A stretch of DNA of 13,935 nt from NCBI GenBank assembly GCA_002307175.1, contig DBTS01000044.1, positions 54,301 through 68,235 on the forward strand, read 5' to 3'. The notes beneath the pieces are model-generated. The model saw only the letters and a list, made by a program, of their open reading frames with translations, was not told where the DNA came from and ran no database searches. This stretch comes from Rhodocyclaceae bacterium UBA1310. Lineage in GTDB: Bacteria; Pseudomonadota; Gammaproteobacteria; Burkholderiales; Rhodocyclaceae. Position 1 is the stretch's first letter; the number at the start of each line of letters is the position of its first letter. Shown one piece after another: positions 1-8,600 of the stretch. A program made the translations under genes and the position numbers.

Positions 1-1598
1 ACGCCGACTTCGGCGGCGAAGTGGAACGTGTGCTGTCGATGGTCGATTCCGTGCTGTTGCTGGTCGACGCCGTTGAAGGCCCGATGCCGCAGACCCGTTT
101 CGTGACCCGCAAGGCACTCGCGATGGGGCTGAACCCCATCGTCGTGATCAACAAGATCGACCGTCCGGGCGCACGTCCGGACTGGGTCATCAACCAGACT
201 TTCGACCTGTTCGACAAGCTCGGTGCCACCGAACAGCAGCTGGATTTCCCCATCGTCTACGCTTCGGCCCTGAATGGCTTTGCGAAGATTGAGGAATCGG
301 ATGAAAGCACGGACATGAAGCCGCTGTTCGAAGCCATCCTCAAGCATGTGCCGGCCCCTGAAGTCGACGCTGAAGGCCCACTGCAGCTGCAGATCTGTTC
401 GCTGGATTACTCGACCTACATCGGCCAGCTCGGTATCGGCCGCATCACGCGGGGTTCGATGCGCCCGAACCAGGAAGTCGTGATCATGTACGGCGAAGAA
501 AACAAGGGTCGCGCCAAGATCGGCCAGATCCTGACTTTCGAAGGTCTGGAACGTTCCTCCTCGCCCTACGCTGAAGCCGGCGACATCGTGCTGGTCTCGG
601 GGATTGAACAGGTGGGTATCGGCGTCACGATCTGTGATCCGGATCACCTCGAAGGCATGACGCCGATCGCCGTGGATGAGCCGACGCTGACCATGAACTT
701 CATGATCAACAGCTCCCCGCTGGCCGGCCGTGAAGGCAAGTACGTCACCAGCCGCCAGATCCGCGAACGCCTCGATAAGGAACTCCTGAAGAACGTAGCG
801 CTGCGCGTCAACACCACGGACGATTCCGACGTGTTCGAAGTCTCCGGGCGTGGCGAACTGCACCTGACGATTCTCATCGAGAACATGCGCCGCGAAGGCT
901 TTGAACTCGCCGTGGGCCGTCCGCGCGTGGTCTACAAGACCATTGATGGCGTGAGGTGTGAGCCGTACGAAATGCTCACCGTCGACGTTGAAGAAGGTCA
1001 CCAGGGCGCCGTGATGGAAGAACTCGGCCGTCGCCGTGGCGAACTGCTGGACATGGCGCCGGACGGCAAGGGGCGCGCACGCCTCGAATACCGTATTCCG
1101 GCTCGCGGCCTGATCGGTTTCCAGGGTGAATTCCTCACCATGACGCGCGGTACCGGCATTGCCAGCCACATTTTCGACGAATTCGCTCCGGTTGCCGGCA
1201 ATATGGCAGAGCGCCGCAATGGTGTGCTGGTTTCGCAGGAAGATGGCACGGCAGTGGCCTACGCCCTGTGGAAGCTGCAGGATCGCGGCCGCATGTTTGT
1301 GACCCACAATGATCCGGTCTATGAAGGCATGCTCATCGGCATCCACAGCCGTGACAACGATCTGGTGGTGAACCCCATCAAGGGCAAGCAGCTCACCAAC
1401 ATCCGTGCTTCCGGTACGGACGAAGCCGTGCGCCTGGTGCCGGCGATCCAGCTCACGCTGGAATCCGCCATCGAGTTCATTGCTGACGACGAACTCGTGG
1501 AAATCACTCCGAAGTCCATCCGCCTGCGCAAGCGTCATCTGACGGAAAACGATCGTCGGCGCGCTTTCCGTTCGGGTGAAGAAAAGGGAACTGTGTGA
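1..1598 (+). CDS. typA: Translational GTPase TypA/BipA (5' end cut off by the window edge)
   Basis: Ribosome-associated GTPase of the elongation-factor family, related to EF-G and LepA. It binds 70S ribosomes and affects 50S assembly and stress or low-temperature growth. The window opens inside the G3 motif (DTPGH): bases 1-2 finish the His codon and the visible protein reads ADFGGEVERV. About 78 N-terminal residues, including the P-loop and switch I, are therefore missing (compared with E. coli BipA from memory). G4 is visible as NKID near 150-161 and G5 as ASALNG near 262. After these come the beta-barrel domain II, the EF-G-like domains III and V (SGRGELHLTILIENMRREG; RGLIGFQGEFLTMTRG) and the BipA C-terminal domain ending in the family-typical RKRHLTENDRRRAF. 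Stop is TGA at 1596-1598. GTG at 21 is internal, not a start. No frameshift is seen, so the gene is probably intact beyond the edge. Confidence 0.97.
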   Translation, partial: ADFGGEVERVLSMVDSVLLLVDAVEGPMPQTRFVTRKALAMGLNPIVVINKIDRPGARPDWVINQTFDLFDKLGATEQQLDFPIVYASALNGFAKIEESDESTDMKPLFEAILKHVPAPEVDAEGPLQLQICSLDYSTYIGQLGIGRITRGSMRPNQEVVIMYGEENKGRAKIGQILTFEGLERSSSPYAEAGDIVLVSGIEQVGIGVTICDPDHLEGMTPIAVDEPTLTMNFMINSSPLAGREGKYVTSRQIRERLDKELLKNVALRVNTTDDSDVFEVSGRGELHLTILIENMRREGFELAVGRPRVVYKTIDGVRCEPYEMLTVDVEEGHQGAVMEELGRRRGELLDMAPDGKGRARLEYRIPARGLIGFQGEFLTMTRGTGIASHIFDEFAPVAGNMAERRNGVLVSQEDGTAVAYALWKLQDRGRMFVTHNDPVYEGMLIGIHSRDNDLVVNPIKGKQLTNIRASGTDEAVRLVPAIQLTLESAIEFIADDELVEITPKSIRLRKRHLTENDRRRAFRSGEEKGTV

Positions 1599-1630
1599 CG
1601 GAAGGCTGCTCCAAGCTGTTTTGAGTGATT

Positions 1631-1690
1631 GGCTGGCGGCATGAAGTATGGTGAAGTGCAGGCTTAGGGCTTGCACCAAAGCCGCCAGCC
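1631..1690. repeat. Nested inverted repeat in the typA-mltD spacer
   Basis: GGCTGGCGGC (1631-1640) is exactly reverse-complemented by GCCGCCAGCC (1681-1690). The 40-nt interior holds a second stem: GTGCAGGC (1656-1663) pairs with GGCTTGCAC (1669-1676 region) over about 8 bp, one of them G-T, around a short loop. No T-tract follows on either strand; the plus-strand continuation is A-rich (ATAAAAAACA). This is not a standard intrinsic terminator. It could be a REP-like 3' structure that protects typA mRNA, or a processing site. The pairing is seen in the sequence; the function is unknown. Confidence 0.6.
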
Positions 1691-1732
1691 ATAAAAAACA
1701 CTGCTTTCAATTTGTTTGTGAGTCCGTACAAT
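1691..1732 (+). promoter_or_regulatory. Candidate sigma-70 promoter for the mltD-like gene
   Basis: A good -10 hexamer, TACAAT, lies at 1727-1732. The matching -35 is weak (TTTCAA at 1705-1710, 16-bp spacing, 3 of 6 matches). It is preceded by an A-tract (1693-1698) placed like an UP element. Transcription would start near 1739, about 30 nt before the ATG at 1770. This is inferred from sequence only. Confidence 0.4.
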
Positions 1733-1769
1733 GCGGCTCCAAACACCTCCGCGGAGCGTTGGCACAGTC

Positions 1770-3146
1770 ATGAAGCGATTCCCAATGCTGATCAAGCTGC
1801 TGGTTTTCTGTACGCTGACGCTTGCCTCATTGGCTTCGTTCGCACAATACACCGCCGCCAACGCTGCTCCGGCTGCCCCCTCGCCTATGGGGGACGTTAT
1901 TTCACCAACTCTGTCACCAACGCAGAACACGGACATCCAGAACCGTCTGATTTCCGATCTGCCCAGTGCCCGTGGCCCGGTCAATACGCAGGACATGACC
2001 GGTCATGCACCCGATATCTGGTCACGCATGCGCCGTGGTTTCAGCATGCCCGAACTTGCCAGCCCTGTTGTCGATCAGCAGCTGGCATCTCTCACTGCAC
2101 ACCCCAAGGCCGTCACGGCAATTCTAGAGCGTGGGCGCAAGTATCTTTATCACATCGTAGTCGAGCTTGAAAAACGCGGTATGCCCACCGAACTGGCGCT
2201 CCTTCCCCTGGTGGAAAGTGCCTACAACCCGATGGCCTTCTCGCCCGCCAAGGCTGCCGGCCTGTGGCAGTTCATTCCCTCTACCGGCAAGGACTTCAGC
2301 CTGCAGCAGAACTGGTGGGTGGATGAGCGTCGCGATGTGCTGGCCTCGACAAGCGCAGCCCTGCAATATCTGCAGGCCGTCTATGAACTGCAGGGAGACT
2401 GGCATCTGGCCCTGGCCTCATACAACTGGGGCGAAAATGCCGTGATGCGTGCTGTGCAATCCAATCGCAATGCCGGCAGGCCGACAGACTTCAACAGCCT
2501 GACACTGCCCCGCGAAACAGCGCAGTACGTCCCCAAATTTGAGGCCATCAAGATGATCGTGGCCCACCCCGAACGCTATGGCATCACCCTGCCAAGCATT
2601 CCCAACGACCCCTATTTCGTCAGCGTTGAGCGTACCCAGGCAATGGATGTGGCTGTGGCAGCGCGGCTCGCAGAAATGCCCCTGAGCGAGTTTCAGGCAC
2701 TCAACCCGGCTTATAACCGCCCGATCATCCCGGGCAACCACACCGCCGACCTGCTGCTGCCCGTCGACAACGCCCAGAAATTCCGCGAAAACCTGGCCCA
2801 TCACCCTACTGAAGAGCTGATCAACTGGAAGACCTATGCACTGCCACGTTCAGCCAACATTGAGCAGGTCGCAGCCCGCCTCAAGACCGGCGTGGATACC
2901 TTACGCAGTGCCAACGGCCTGCCCGCACATGCGCGCCTAGCCACTGGCTACACTTTGCTGGTGCCGGAAGAAACCGATACCACCAATGTGGAATTTCCCG
3001 TTCCTGAACGCTCGGCGCGTGGCCACAAGCCTCCACAGGTCCTCTCCAGCGGTTCGGTACGGCGTCAGGTGTCCCAGTCTGCGAAGAATCGTCCCACCAA
3101 GGGTCAGGTGGCGCAAACCAGCAAATCCTCACGCCCACATTCCTGA
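1770..3146 (+). CDS. mltD: MltD-type membrane-bound lytic murein transglycosylase (SLT domain)
   Basis: Exported enzyme that cleaves the MurNAc-GlcNAc bond of peptidoglycan non-hydrolytically, leaving 1,6-anhydro-MurNAc ends; it acts in the periplasm. I chose ATG 1770 because it begins a clean signal peptide (MKRFPMLIKLLVFCTLTLAS, with a likely cut after SFA at residue 25). An upstream in-frame ATG at 1731 would put a poor leader in front of it. GGAG lies 13 nt upstream. The 458-residue protein has the family-1 SLT core: LVESAYNP with catalytic Glu149, then AAGLWQFIPSTG (162-173), the WWVDERRDV motif (182-190) and ASYNWGENAV (216-225). Residues 353-400 look like one LysM wall-binding domain, and 281-335 form the LysM-like linker common in this family. 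The tail (411-458) is basic and low-complexity. E. coli MltD is a lipoprotein; here no Cys follows the cleavage site. It is convergent with the GGDEF-EAL gene. Confidence 0.9.
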   Translation: MKRFPMLIKLLVFCTLTLASLASFAQYTAANAAPAAPSPMGDVISPTLSPTQNTDIQNRLISDLPSARGPVNTQDMTGHAPDIWSRMRRGFSMPELASPVVDQQLASLTAHPKAVTAILERGRKYLYHIVVELEKRGMPTELALLPLVESAYNPMAFSPAKAAGLWQFIPSTGKDFSLQQNWWVDERRDVLASTSAALQYLQAVYELQGDWHLALASYNWGENAVMRAVQSNRNAGRPTDFNSLTLPRETAQYVPKFEAIKMIVAHPERYGITLPSIPNDPYFVSVERTQAMDVAVAARLAEMPLSEFQALNPAYNRPIIPGNHTADLLLPVDNAQKFRENLAHHPTEELINWKTYALPRSANIEQVAARLKTGVDTLRSANGLPAHARLATGYTLLVPEETDTTNVEFPVPERSARGHKPPQVLSSGSVRRQVSQSAKNRPTKGQVAQTSKSSRPHS

Positions 3147-3192
3147 ACGGACTCTGCTCTAGCAGCCGAAGTAAAAAACAGCGGCAAACAGG

Positions 3193-5442
3193 CTAACCCT
3201 GGCTGGTCAGCCAGACGGCAAGCTGATCCGGGGGCATTGGCCTGGCTACATGAAAGCCCTGCATCAGAGGGCAATCAGCCTCCAGCAGACATTGCATCTG
3301 CTCTGCAGTTTCCACCCCCTTGATAATCAGACGCTGACTGCACTGACGCGCCAGATCCACCACGGAAAGCGCAATCCGCTGTTCATCGCCTCCACGCATG
3401 AGCTGACGGACATAGGCTGCCGCCAGCTTCACCTCATCGACTGCGAGATGCGTCAATTGGGGTAAGGACGCATGACCAACACCAAAATCATCCAGTACCA
3501 AACGCAGCCCGGCGACTCTCAGACGCAAAAGCTGCGGCAGAATCTCTTCCACGTTCTCCAGACTGATTGCCTCTGGAATTTCAAGACACAACAGGGACGG
3601 ATTGATCTCTGCAGACCTGATCAGCGCGACAATCCTTTCCACAAAACGCGGCGTACGCAACTGCACCGGCGAGACGTTGATGGACAGTGCCAGTTGTGAA
3701 TACCCCTGGGCACGCCAGACGATGAACTGATCAAGGGCTTTTTCCAGCACCCACAGCCCCAGCTCGTTGATCATCCCAGTACTCTCGGCCAGCGGCACAA
3801 ACCGCGCCGGAGGAATATCCATCCCCTGATCATTGCGCCAGCGCAGCAGGGCTTCAACAGCCACCGCCCGGCCACTCTGCACATTCACAACAGGCTGATA
3901 GACCAGAGACAGGCCACGCTTGAAATCAATCGCCGCGCGCAGGGCATGCAGCAAGCTCACCCGGGTTCTGGCATCTTCGGACATATCCGCCGAAAAATAG
4001 CCGCAGGCTTCACTGCCGGCATCGTGCACGCTACGAATAGCCAGACTGGCATTGCGCAGCAATTCGACGGCATTGCCCTTGCACTGATCAAGCCGCACGA
4101 TCCCCATGCGCAAACGGATTGCCAGCGCATGTCCGTGAACAAAGAACGGGGCTTCAAATGCCGCCCTGATGCGCTGGACGTCCAGCACCTCCAATGGTCC
4201 GTAGGCACCGAACCAGTCGGCAGACAGGCGCGCCAGCAGGGATTCAGGGCCCAGCGCCGTGCGCAGGCGTTTGGCGACCGCGATCAGCAGCGAATCTCCA
4301 CTCCGGTGCCCAAGGGAATCATTGATCTCGGAAAACCGCACGATATCGATGATTGCAAGCCCCTGCGGGGCGGCATGCTCCTTGAACAGATCCTGATCAA
4401 TTTCGTTGATAAAGCGGGTGCGGTTGGCCAGATGGGTCAGCGGATCATGGTAGGCAAAGAAATCCAGGCGTTCGATGAGATCAACGTTTTCGAAACCCAC
4501 CCCAAGACTGGCCGCATACATTTCCAGCAGGCTGCGCTCAAGCTCCGAGAGAGATTGGTCAAGATCAACCACAACCACCGCATCCCGCCCGCAATTGCCC
4601 AGCCACATGACGGTCCGGAGTGGCTCAAAGAGACAGGTTCGTGCTGCCACGCTACGCTGGATCACGCGCAGAAGTTCCACATCCAGCACCTGCCCCACGG
4701 GACTGCCAAGCTTTTGGAGATAGCACCCGGTGGCGTGCTCGACATACAACCCAGCTTCGCCTTCTGTATTCGGATCATGTTGCAGACACACCAACCCATC
4801 CACCGGGCGCCCCAACAGCTCCTTCACACGGGTCAGGAGAATCCGTGAAAAATCACGCGTGGACCGGAGTTTGAAGATTTCATGGGAGGCACGTGCCACC
4901 GTCTCCATGCCACGGTTCGCCGCCTGCACGGCCTCAATCTGGGCATAGGCCCGAATTGCCGCTATCAGCGTCGTGAGCAGGCGGTTCTGGGTCAGTTCGC
5001 TCTTGGTTCGGTAATCGTTGATATCGTACCGGCGGATCACTTCAAGTTCGGGCGCGTAGCCGGGTTGCCCGGTCCGCAACACGATACGCACGGAGGTGTT
5101 CCCCAACTCCTTGCGTATCGCCTCCACGAGCTGCAGCCCGGCATCCGGTGTTTCCATGACAACATCCACCATGGCAACCGCAATGCCACGCTGGCTGGCA
5201 AGGATGTCTCTGGCCTGCCTGGCGCTGTAGGCATGAATCAGCGCCAGCGGACGCCCGTCGACCTCGGCCTTGCGCAGGGCAAATTCAGTGGCCCGATGCA
5301 CTTCTTCATCATCGTCGGTGATGAGAATGTGCCAGGGCTCGCCCTGCAATACCGGCAGCTCTCCGTCGAGCAAAAAGAGTTCTCCGGTGTCCTGCCCAAA
5401 CCCTGCTGGATTTGCAGCGTTCTGAATCTCGGTCTGCCCCAC
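3193..5442 (-). CDS. Response regulator with receiver, DUF3369, degenerate GGDEF and degenerate EAL domains
   Basis: Cytoplasmic two-component c-di-GMP signalling protein. Residue numbers assume GTG 5442 (749 aa). The receiver (about 38-160) has the acidic pocket TDDDEEV, phospho-acceptor Asp93 (MVDVVMET), Thr124 (LRTG) and Lys147 (YRTKSE), so phosphorylation looks possible. DUF3369 follows (about 165-325). The GGDEF domain (about 328-480) keeps YHDPLTHLANR, but its signature reads SADWF (407-411), which predicts no cyclase activity. The EAL domain (about 500-745) keeps EAL (530-532), the NVS Asn589, LEI Glu621, DDFG (651-654), Lys672 and Gln728. However, AEGVET has become IKGVET (Glu to Lys at 708) and KID has become KLA, so phosphodiesterase activity is doubtful. 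Start: GTG 5442 has AAAGGG 5 nt upstream. GTG 5448 and TTG 5502 are alternatives, and the frame stays open to a TAA about 105 nt above 5502 without an ATG. The partner histidine kinase is not in the window. Confidence 0.9.
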   Translation of the reverse strand: MGQTEIQNAANPAGFGQDTGELFLLDGELPVLQGEPWHILITDDDEEVHRATEFALRKAEVDGRPLALIHAYSARQARDILASQRGIAVAMVDVVMETPDAGLQLVEAIRKELGNTSVRIVLRTGQPGYAPELEVIRRYDINDYRTKSELTQNRLLTTLIAAIRAYAQIEAVQAANRGMETVARASHEIFKLRSTRDFSRILLTRVKELLGRPVDGLVCLQHDPNTEGEAGLYVEHATGCYLQKLGSPVGQVLDVELLRVIQRSVAARTCLFEPLRTVMWLGNCGRDAVVVVDLDQSLSELERSLLEMYAASLGVGFENVDLIERLDFFAYHDPLTHLANRTRFINEIDQDLFKEHAAPQGLAIIDIVRFSEINDSLGHRSGDSLLIAVAKRLRTALGPESLLARLSADWFGAYGPLEVLDVQRIRAAFEAPFFVHGHALAIRLRMGIVRLDQCKGNAVELLRNASLAIRSVHDAGSEACGYFSADMSEDARTRVSLLHALRAAIDFKRGLSLVYQPVVNVQSGRAVAVEALLRWRNDQGMDIPPARFVPLAESTGMINELGLWVLEKALDQFIVWRAQGYSQLALSINVSPVQLRTPRFVERIVALIRSAEINPSLLCLEIPEAISLENVEEILPQLLRLRVAGLRLVLDDFGVGHASLPQLTHLAVDEVKLAAAYVRQLMRGGDEQRIALSVVDLARQCSQRLIIKGVETAEQMQCLLEADCPLMQGFHVARPMPPDQLAVWLTSQG

Positions 5443-5624
5443 ACTCACCCTTTCGACATTCAAAATCGATACGGTGCAACGGGGGCCAGCAACGATAAGC
5501 AAATCAACCGGAACAATCCGGCCTGGAACGCCCTCTGCGGCTACGGCAGAAGGATCGCTCCAGGCGCCCTCATCAGGTTCATTTTTTAGCGCTTCTGATT
5601 TCGCCCGTTACGATTCTACGAAGC

Positions 5625-5651
5625 TTAACGGCAAAGTTTCTGAAAACTTTT
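5625..5651 (-). promoter_or_regulatory. Candidate FliA (sigma-28) flagellar promoter upstream of the GGDEF-EAL gene
   Basis: Read on the minus strand, AAAAGTTT (5651-5644) is followed by exactly 11 nt and then GCCGTTAA (5632-5625). The enterobacterial sigma-28 consensus is TAAAGTTT-N11-GCCGATAA, giving 14 of 16 matches at the exact spacing. Transcription would start near 5617, leaving a leader of about 115-175 nt depending on the start codon. It lies in the spacer between the DUF748 stop and the regulator, in the right orientation for the regulator. The pattern is seen directly; sigma-28 dependence is inferred. Confidence 0.6.
5633..5650. repeat. AT-rich 7-bp palindrome overlapping the candidate sigma-28 promoter
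   Basis: AAAGTTT (5633-5639) and AAACTTT (5644-5650) form a perfect inverted repeat around the 4-nt centre CTGA. It covers most of the putative -35 element and the whole spacer. It could be an operator, or it could follow partly from the promoter sequence itself. It is too AT-rich to act as a terminator stem. Confidence 0.5.
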
Positions 5652-5686
5652 ACGCAAAACGTTCCGGACGGGTCAGATCATCTCAC

Positions 5687-8600
5687 TCATTTCAGCAGAA
5701 ATTCAGCTCTTGCCTGGGCAGGTTTGCCATCATCGGGTTCGGCAGCCCCTTCACTGGAGAGCAGGAAGATGCGGTCTGCGGCAATTCCGGACTGATCCAG
5801 GAAGTGTGTTCTGACGGCCTGGGCACGCTGATCAGCCAAAGCCTCCAGATCATCATCGGAAATCACATAACTGGCGAGAATGATTTTTTCCATCTCCGCC
5901 ACCGGCACCGTCTTCAGCAGACCCAATGCATTGCGCGGTCTGGCATCAATCCTGGCCGACTCATACGCCTTGGTGAGCAGGGCAGCGTACTCGGCAGCTT
6001 CAATCTGCAACTGATCCACCTCGCCCACCGACTCCCCGCGTTTGACCAGCGCTTCCGCTTTGAGCGCACGCAGCCGGTCATCCAGGCGGGCACGCTTGAG
6101 GCCCGTCACATCTGCCGCCGGATCGGCGCGACCAGCAATCTCCAGCTTGAGCGCCGGGCGGTCTGCCAACGCCTTCGCCAGGGCATTCAACTTTTCCTCA
6201 CCCGCCGGGGCAATGGCGGCAGAACCCGGAGCAAAATCCAGATAGGACAATTCCTCACCATTGCCAAAGACTGAACCTATCAGTGAGAACGGTGCCGTCA
6301 CCGCCTTTCCGATCAGATTCACAATCACCCTGACAATCACGCCCCCCACCGAAAACTCCGGATCATCCAGGGAGCCAGAAATCGGCAGATTCACATCGAT
6401 CACTCCATGCCTGTCCTTGAGCAGGGAAACCGCAAACAGCACCGGCAGCTTGGTGGCGTCGGCACTTTCAGTCTTCTTGCCAAAGGTCAGCTGATCAAGC
6501 GTCACATGGTTTTCTGCGGTGAGTTTGCGGTCGCGCACCTGATACTGCACCGCCATCGACAGCTTGCCCTTCTCGATCCCGTAGCCAACATATTTGGCCG
6601 AGTAGGTCGAAGCCCCCACCAGATCCACATCGCGCACATCAGCCTTGATATCCAGATATCCATCCTTGCGGAAAGGATTCAACTCCCCGCTCACGGTAAC
6701 CGGGGCCGCACCATCCATGCGCGCCTTGAGATTCAGGGCAGCCAGCGTGGAGGGGTCGCTGGAGAAGCCCGTCAGCCCGCCATTGACCGCAAGCAGGTTG
6801 GCCTCATAGTTGGGTTTGACAAAGCGGTCGTTATAGTTGATATGCCCATCGGCGAACACGATCTTGCCGATCCGGATCTGAGGCATTTTCTGCGTCGATG
6901 CGACGCCTGAAGCCATACCTGACTTTGCACCAGCAGCCACGCCCCCCCTGGGTGCCAGCTGCCGGGCTTTGGGTTTGTCTGCATCCGCTGCGGCGGCGGC
7001 CTCTTCTTCCTCGGCGCTTGCCAGCTCACGCACATTCAGGCGCCCCTTTTCATCAAGAATGAGGCGGCTGTAGAAGTCTTCCAGGCGGATTTCCTGTGTG
7101 GTCAGCGCCAGGGGCTGGGTTTGCAGGCTAACGTTATTGAAGGCAAACAGCTTCCAGCGCATGAAATCCGTGTTATTCAAGCGATCCAGCGAATTGAAAT
7201 CCGCAACCGACAGATTGCCCTTGTAACGCAAATCGGGCGTGGCTGGATTGCTCAGATCAAACACCAGATCACCCCGCGCAGATAGCTTGCCGCGAGTCAC
7301 CAGAATCCGGTAAAGATCGTCGACATACGGCTGCACCGCGACAAAATCGACATCCCGGATATCCGCATGCACACTACCCTGTACAGGCTGGGTGCCAAGC
7401 TTGCCATTGAGTGCCAGACGCCCGGCCTTGTTCACACGCGCAGCGAGATCCACCTGCGCCTGATTGTGCGCTTCGTTCGACCAATCCTTGACCTGCAGAC
7501 CGAAATCCGCCACCTCCAGCGAAACCGGACTGCTGCCGGAATTATCATCAAAATGCAGGCCCCATCCCTTCAGTGCCAGCCCTCCCAGGCTCAGATGCCA
7601 AGGCTGAGCATCGGCACTAGCACCAGACTCTCCTGCCGCCACAGGCACAGACTGTGTTGCCGCAACGGCACGGGAGGGTGGCGCCTGCAGCAGGCGCAGC
7701 AAAGTCAATTGCCCATTCTTGTCACGCTCCAGGCGCAGACGCGCATCACTGCTGGTGATCTGGCCGAGCACCAGTTCATGCCTGGACAGATCCATGCGAA
7801 TGCCTTCGGCGTGCGTATCGGGCAAGCTCATCTGGGGCTGTTTGTCATGCTCCCCGGCAAGACTGAGATCCTTGAAATCCACCGCCACGGCATTCAGGCT
7901 CACCGCTGGCCCGGTATCGCCGTTCTGCACGGCAAAATTGCCTTCGAGGCTGGCATTCCCCTTGAGACGGCCATCCCCCAGGAAGCGGGCGTAATAAGGT
8001 CTGTAGGTTTCCAGCCCAAGATGCCCCAGACTCAAATGCCCGTCGTATTTCCCCGGCTTGATGGCCAGCTGCGCCTCAAGCGCCAGCGCCTCACCGTGCC
8101 CCCCCTGCCCCTTGATGCTGAGCTTCGCAGGCTTGTCTGCAGTAAGGTCAAGCGCATTGAGCGCAATCTCGATATTCCCCAGCGAGGTCTGGAATCCCTC
8201 TCCCACGCTCTGGTCATGCCAGTGCAGATTTCCCTTGTGCACCGCTAGCTCACCAATGCTAATGCGTGGCGTCTGCGCCTCTGCCGCCCTGGAATCCGCC
8301 GGCACCTTCGTTTTAGTAGCCGGTTGGCTAGCCGCAAACATGGCGAGATTGATCTCACCATTTTTTTTGCGGCCCAGATCAAGCTTCGGCGCATCCAACC
8401 TGACTGAATTGATTTGTGCCAGGAGTGGCGTGGCAAGCGGCTCCAGGCGCCCGATGTCGACGGCCAGATTATCCAGGGCGAGCACTGGTTCCCCGTGCAG
8501 ATCCCTGATGCTGACATTCTGCAACCCGAGCTTGCCACTCAAAGCCAGGGAAGAAGGCTGTGTCGCCGAGCCGCTGGCCCAGACCAGATGCACTGCCGAC

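Noticed and set aside
1712..2170. Plus-strand open frame overlapping the start of the lytic transglycosylase gene
   Set aside because: It is a different frame from the gene with the SLT motifs and signal peptide, and has no domain signature.
3147..3192. T-run on the minus strand (A6 at 3173-3178) as a terminator of the GGDEF-EAL gene
   Set aside because: No GC-rich stem directly precedes the T-run on that strand, so the intrinsic-terminator pattern is incomplete.
3946..4848. Long 300-residue plus-strand open frame
   Set aside because: It is antisense to the strongly supported GGDEF-EAL gene, has no recognisable domain, and a composition typical of an antisense frame.
7367..8248. Long 293-residue plus-strand open frame
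   Set aside because: It is antisense to the DUF748 gene and rich in His, Arg and Gln as expected for a shadow frame; no domain is seen.
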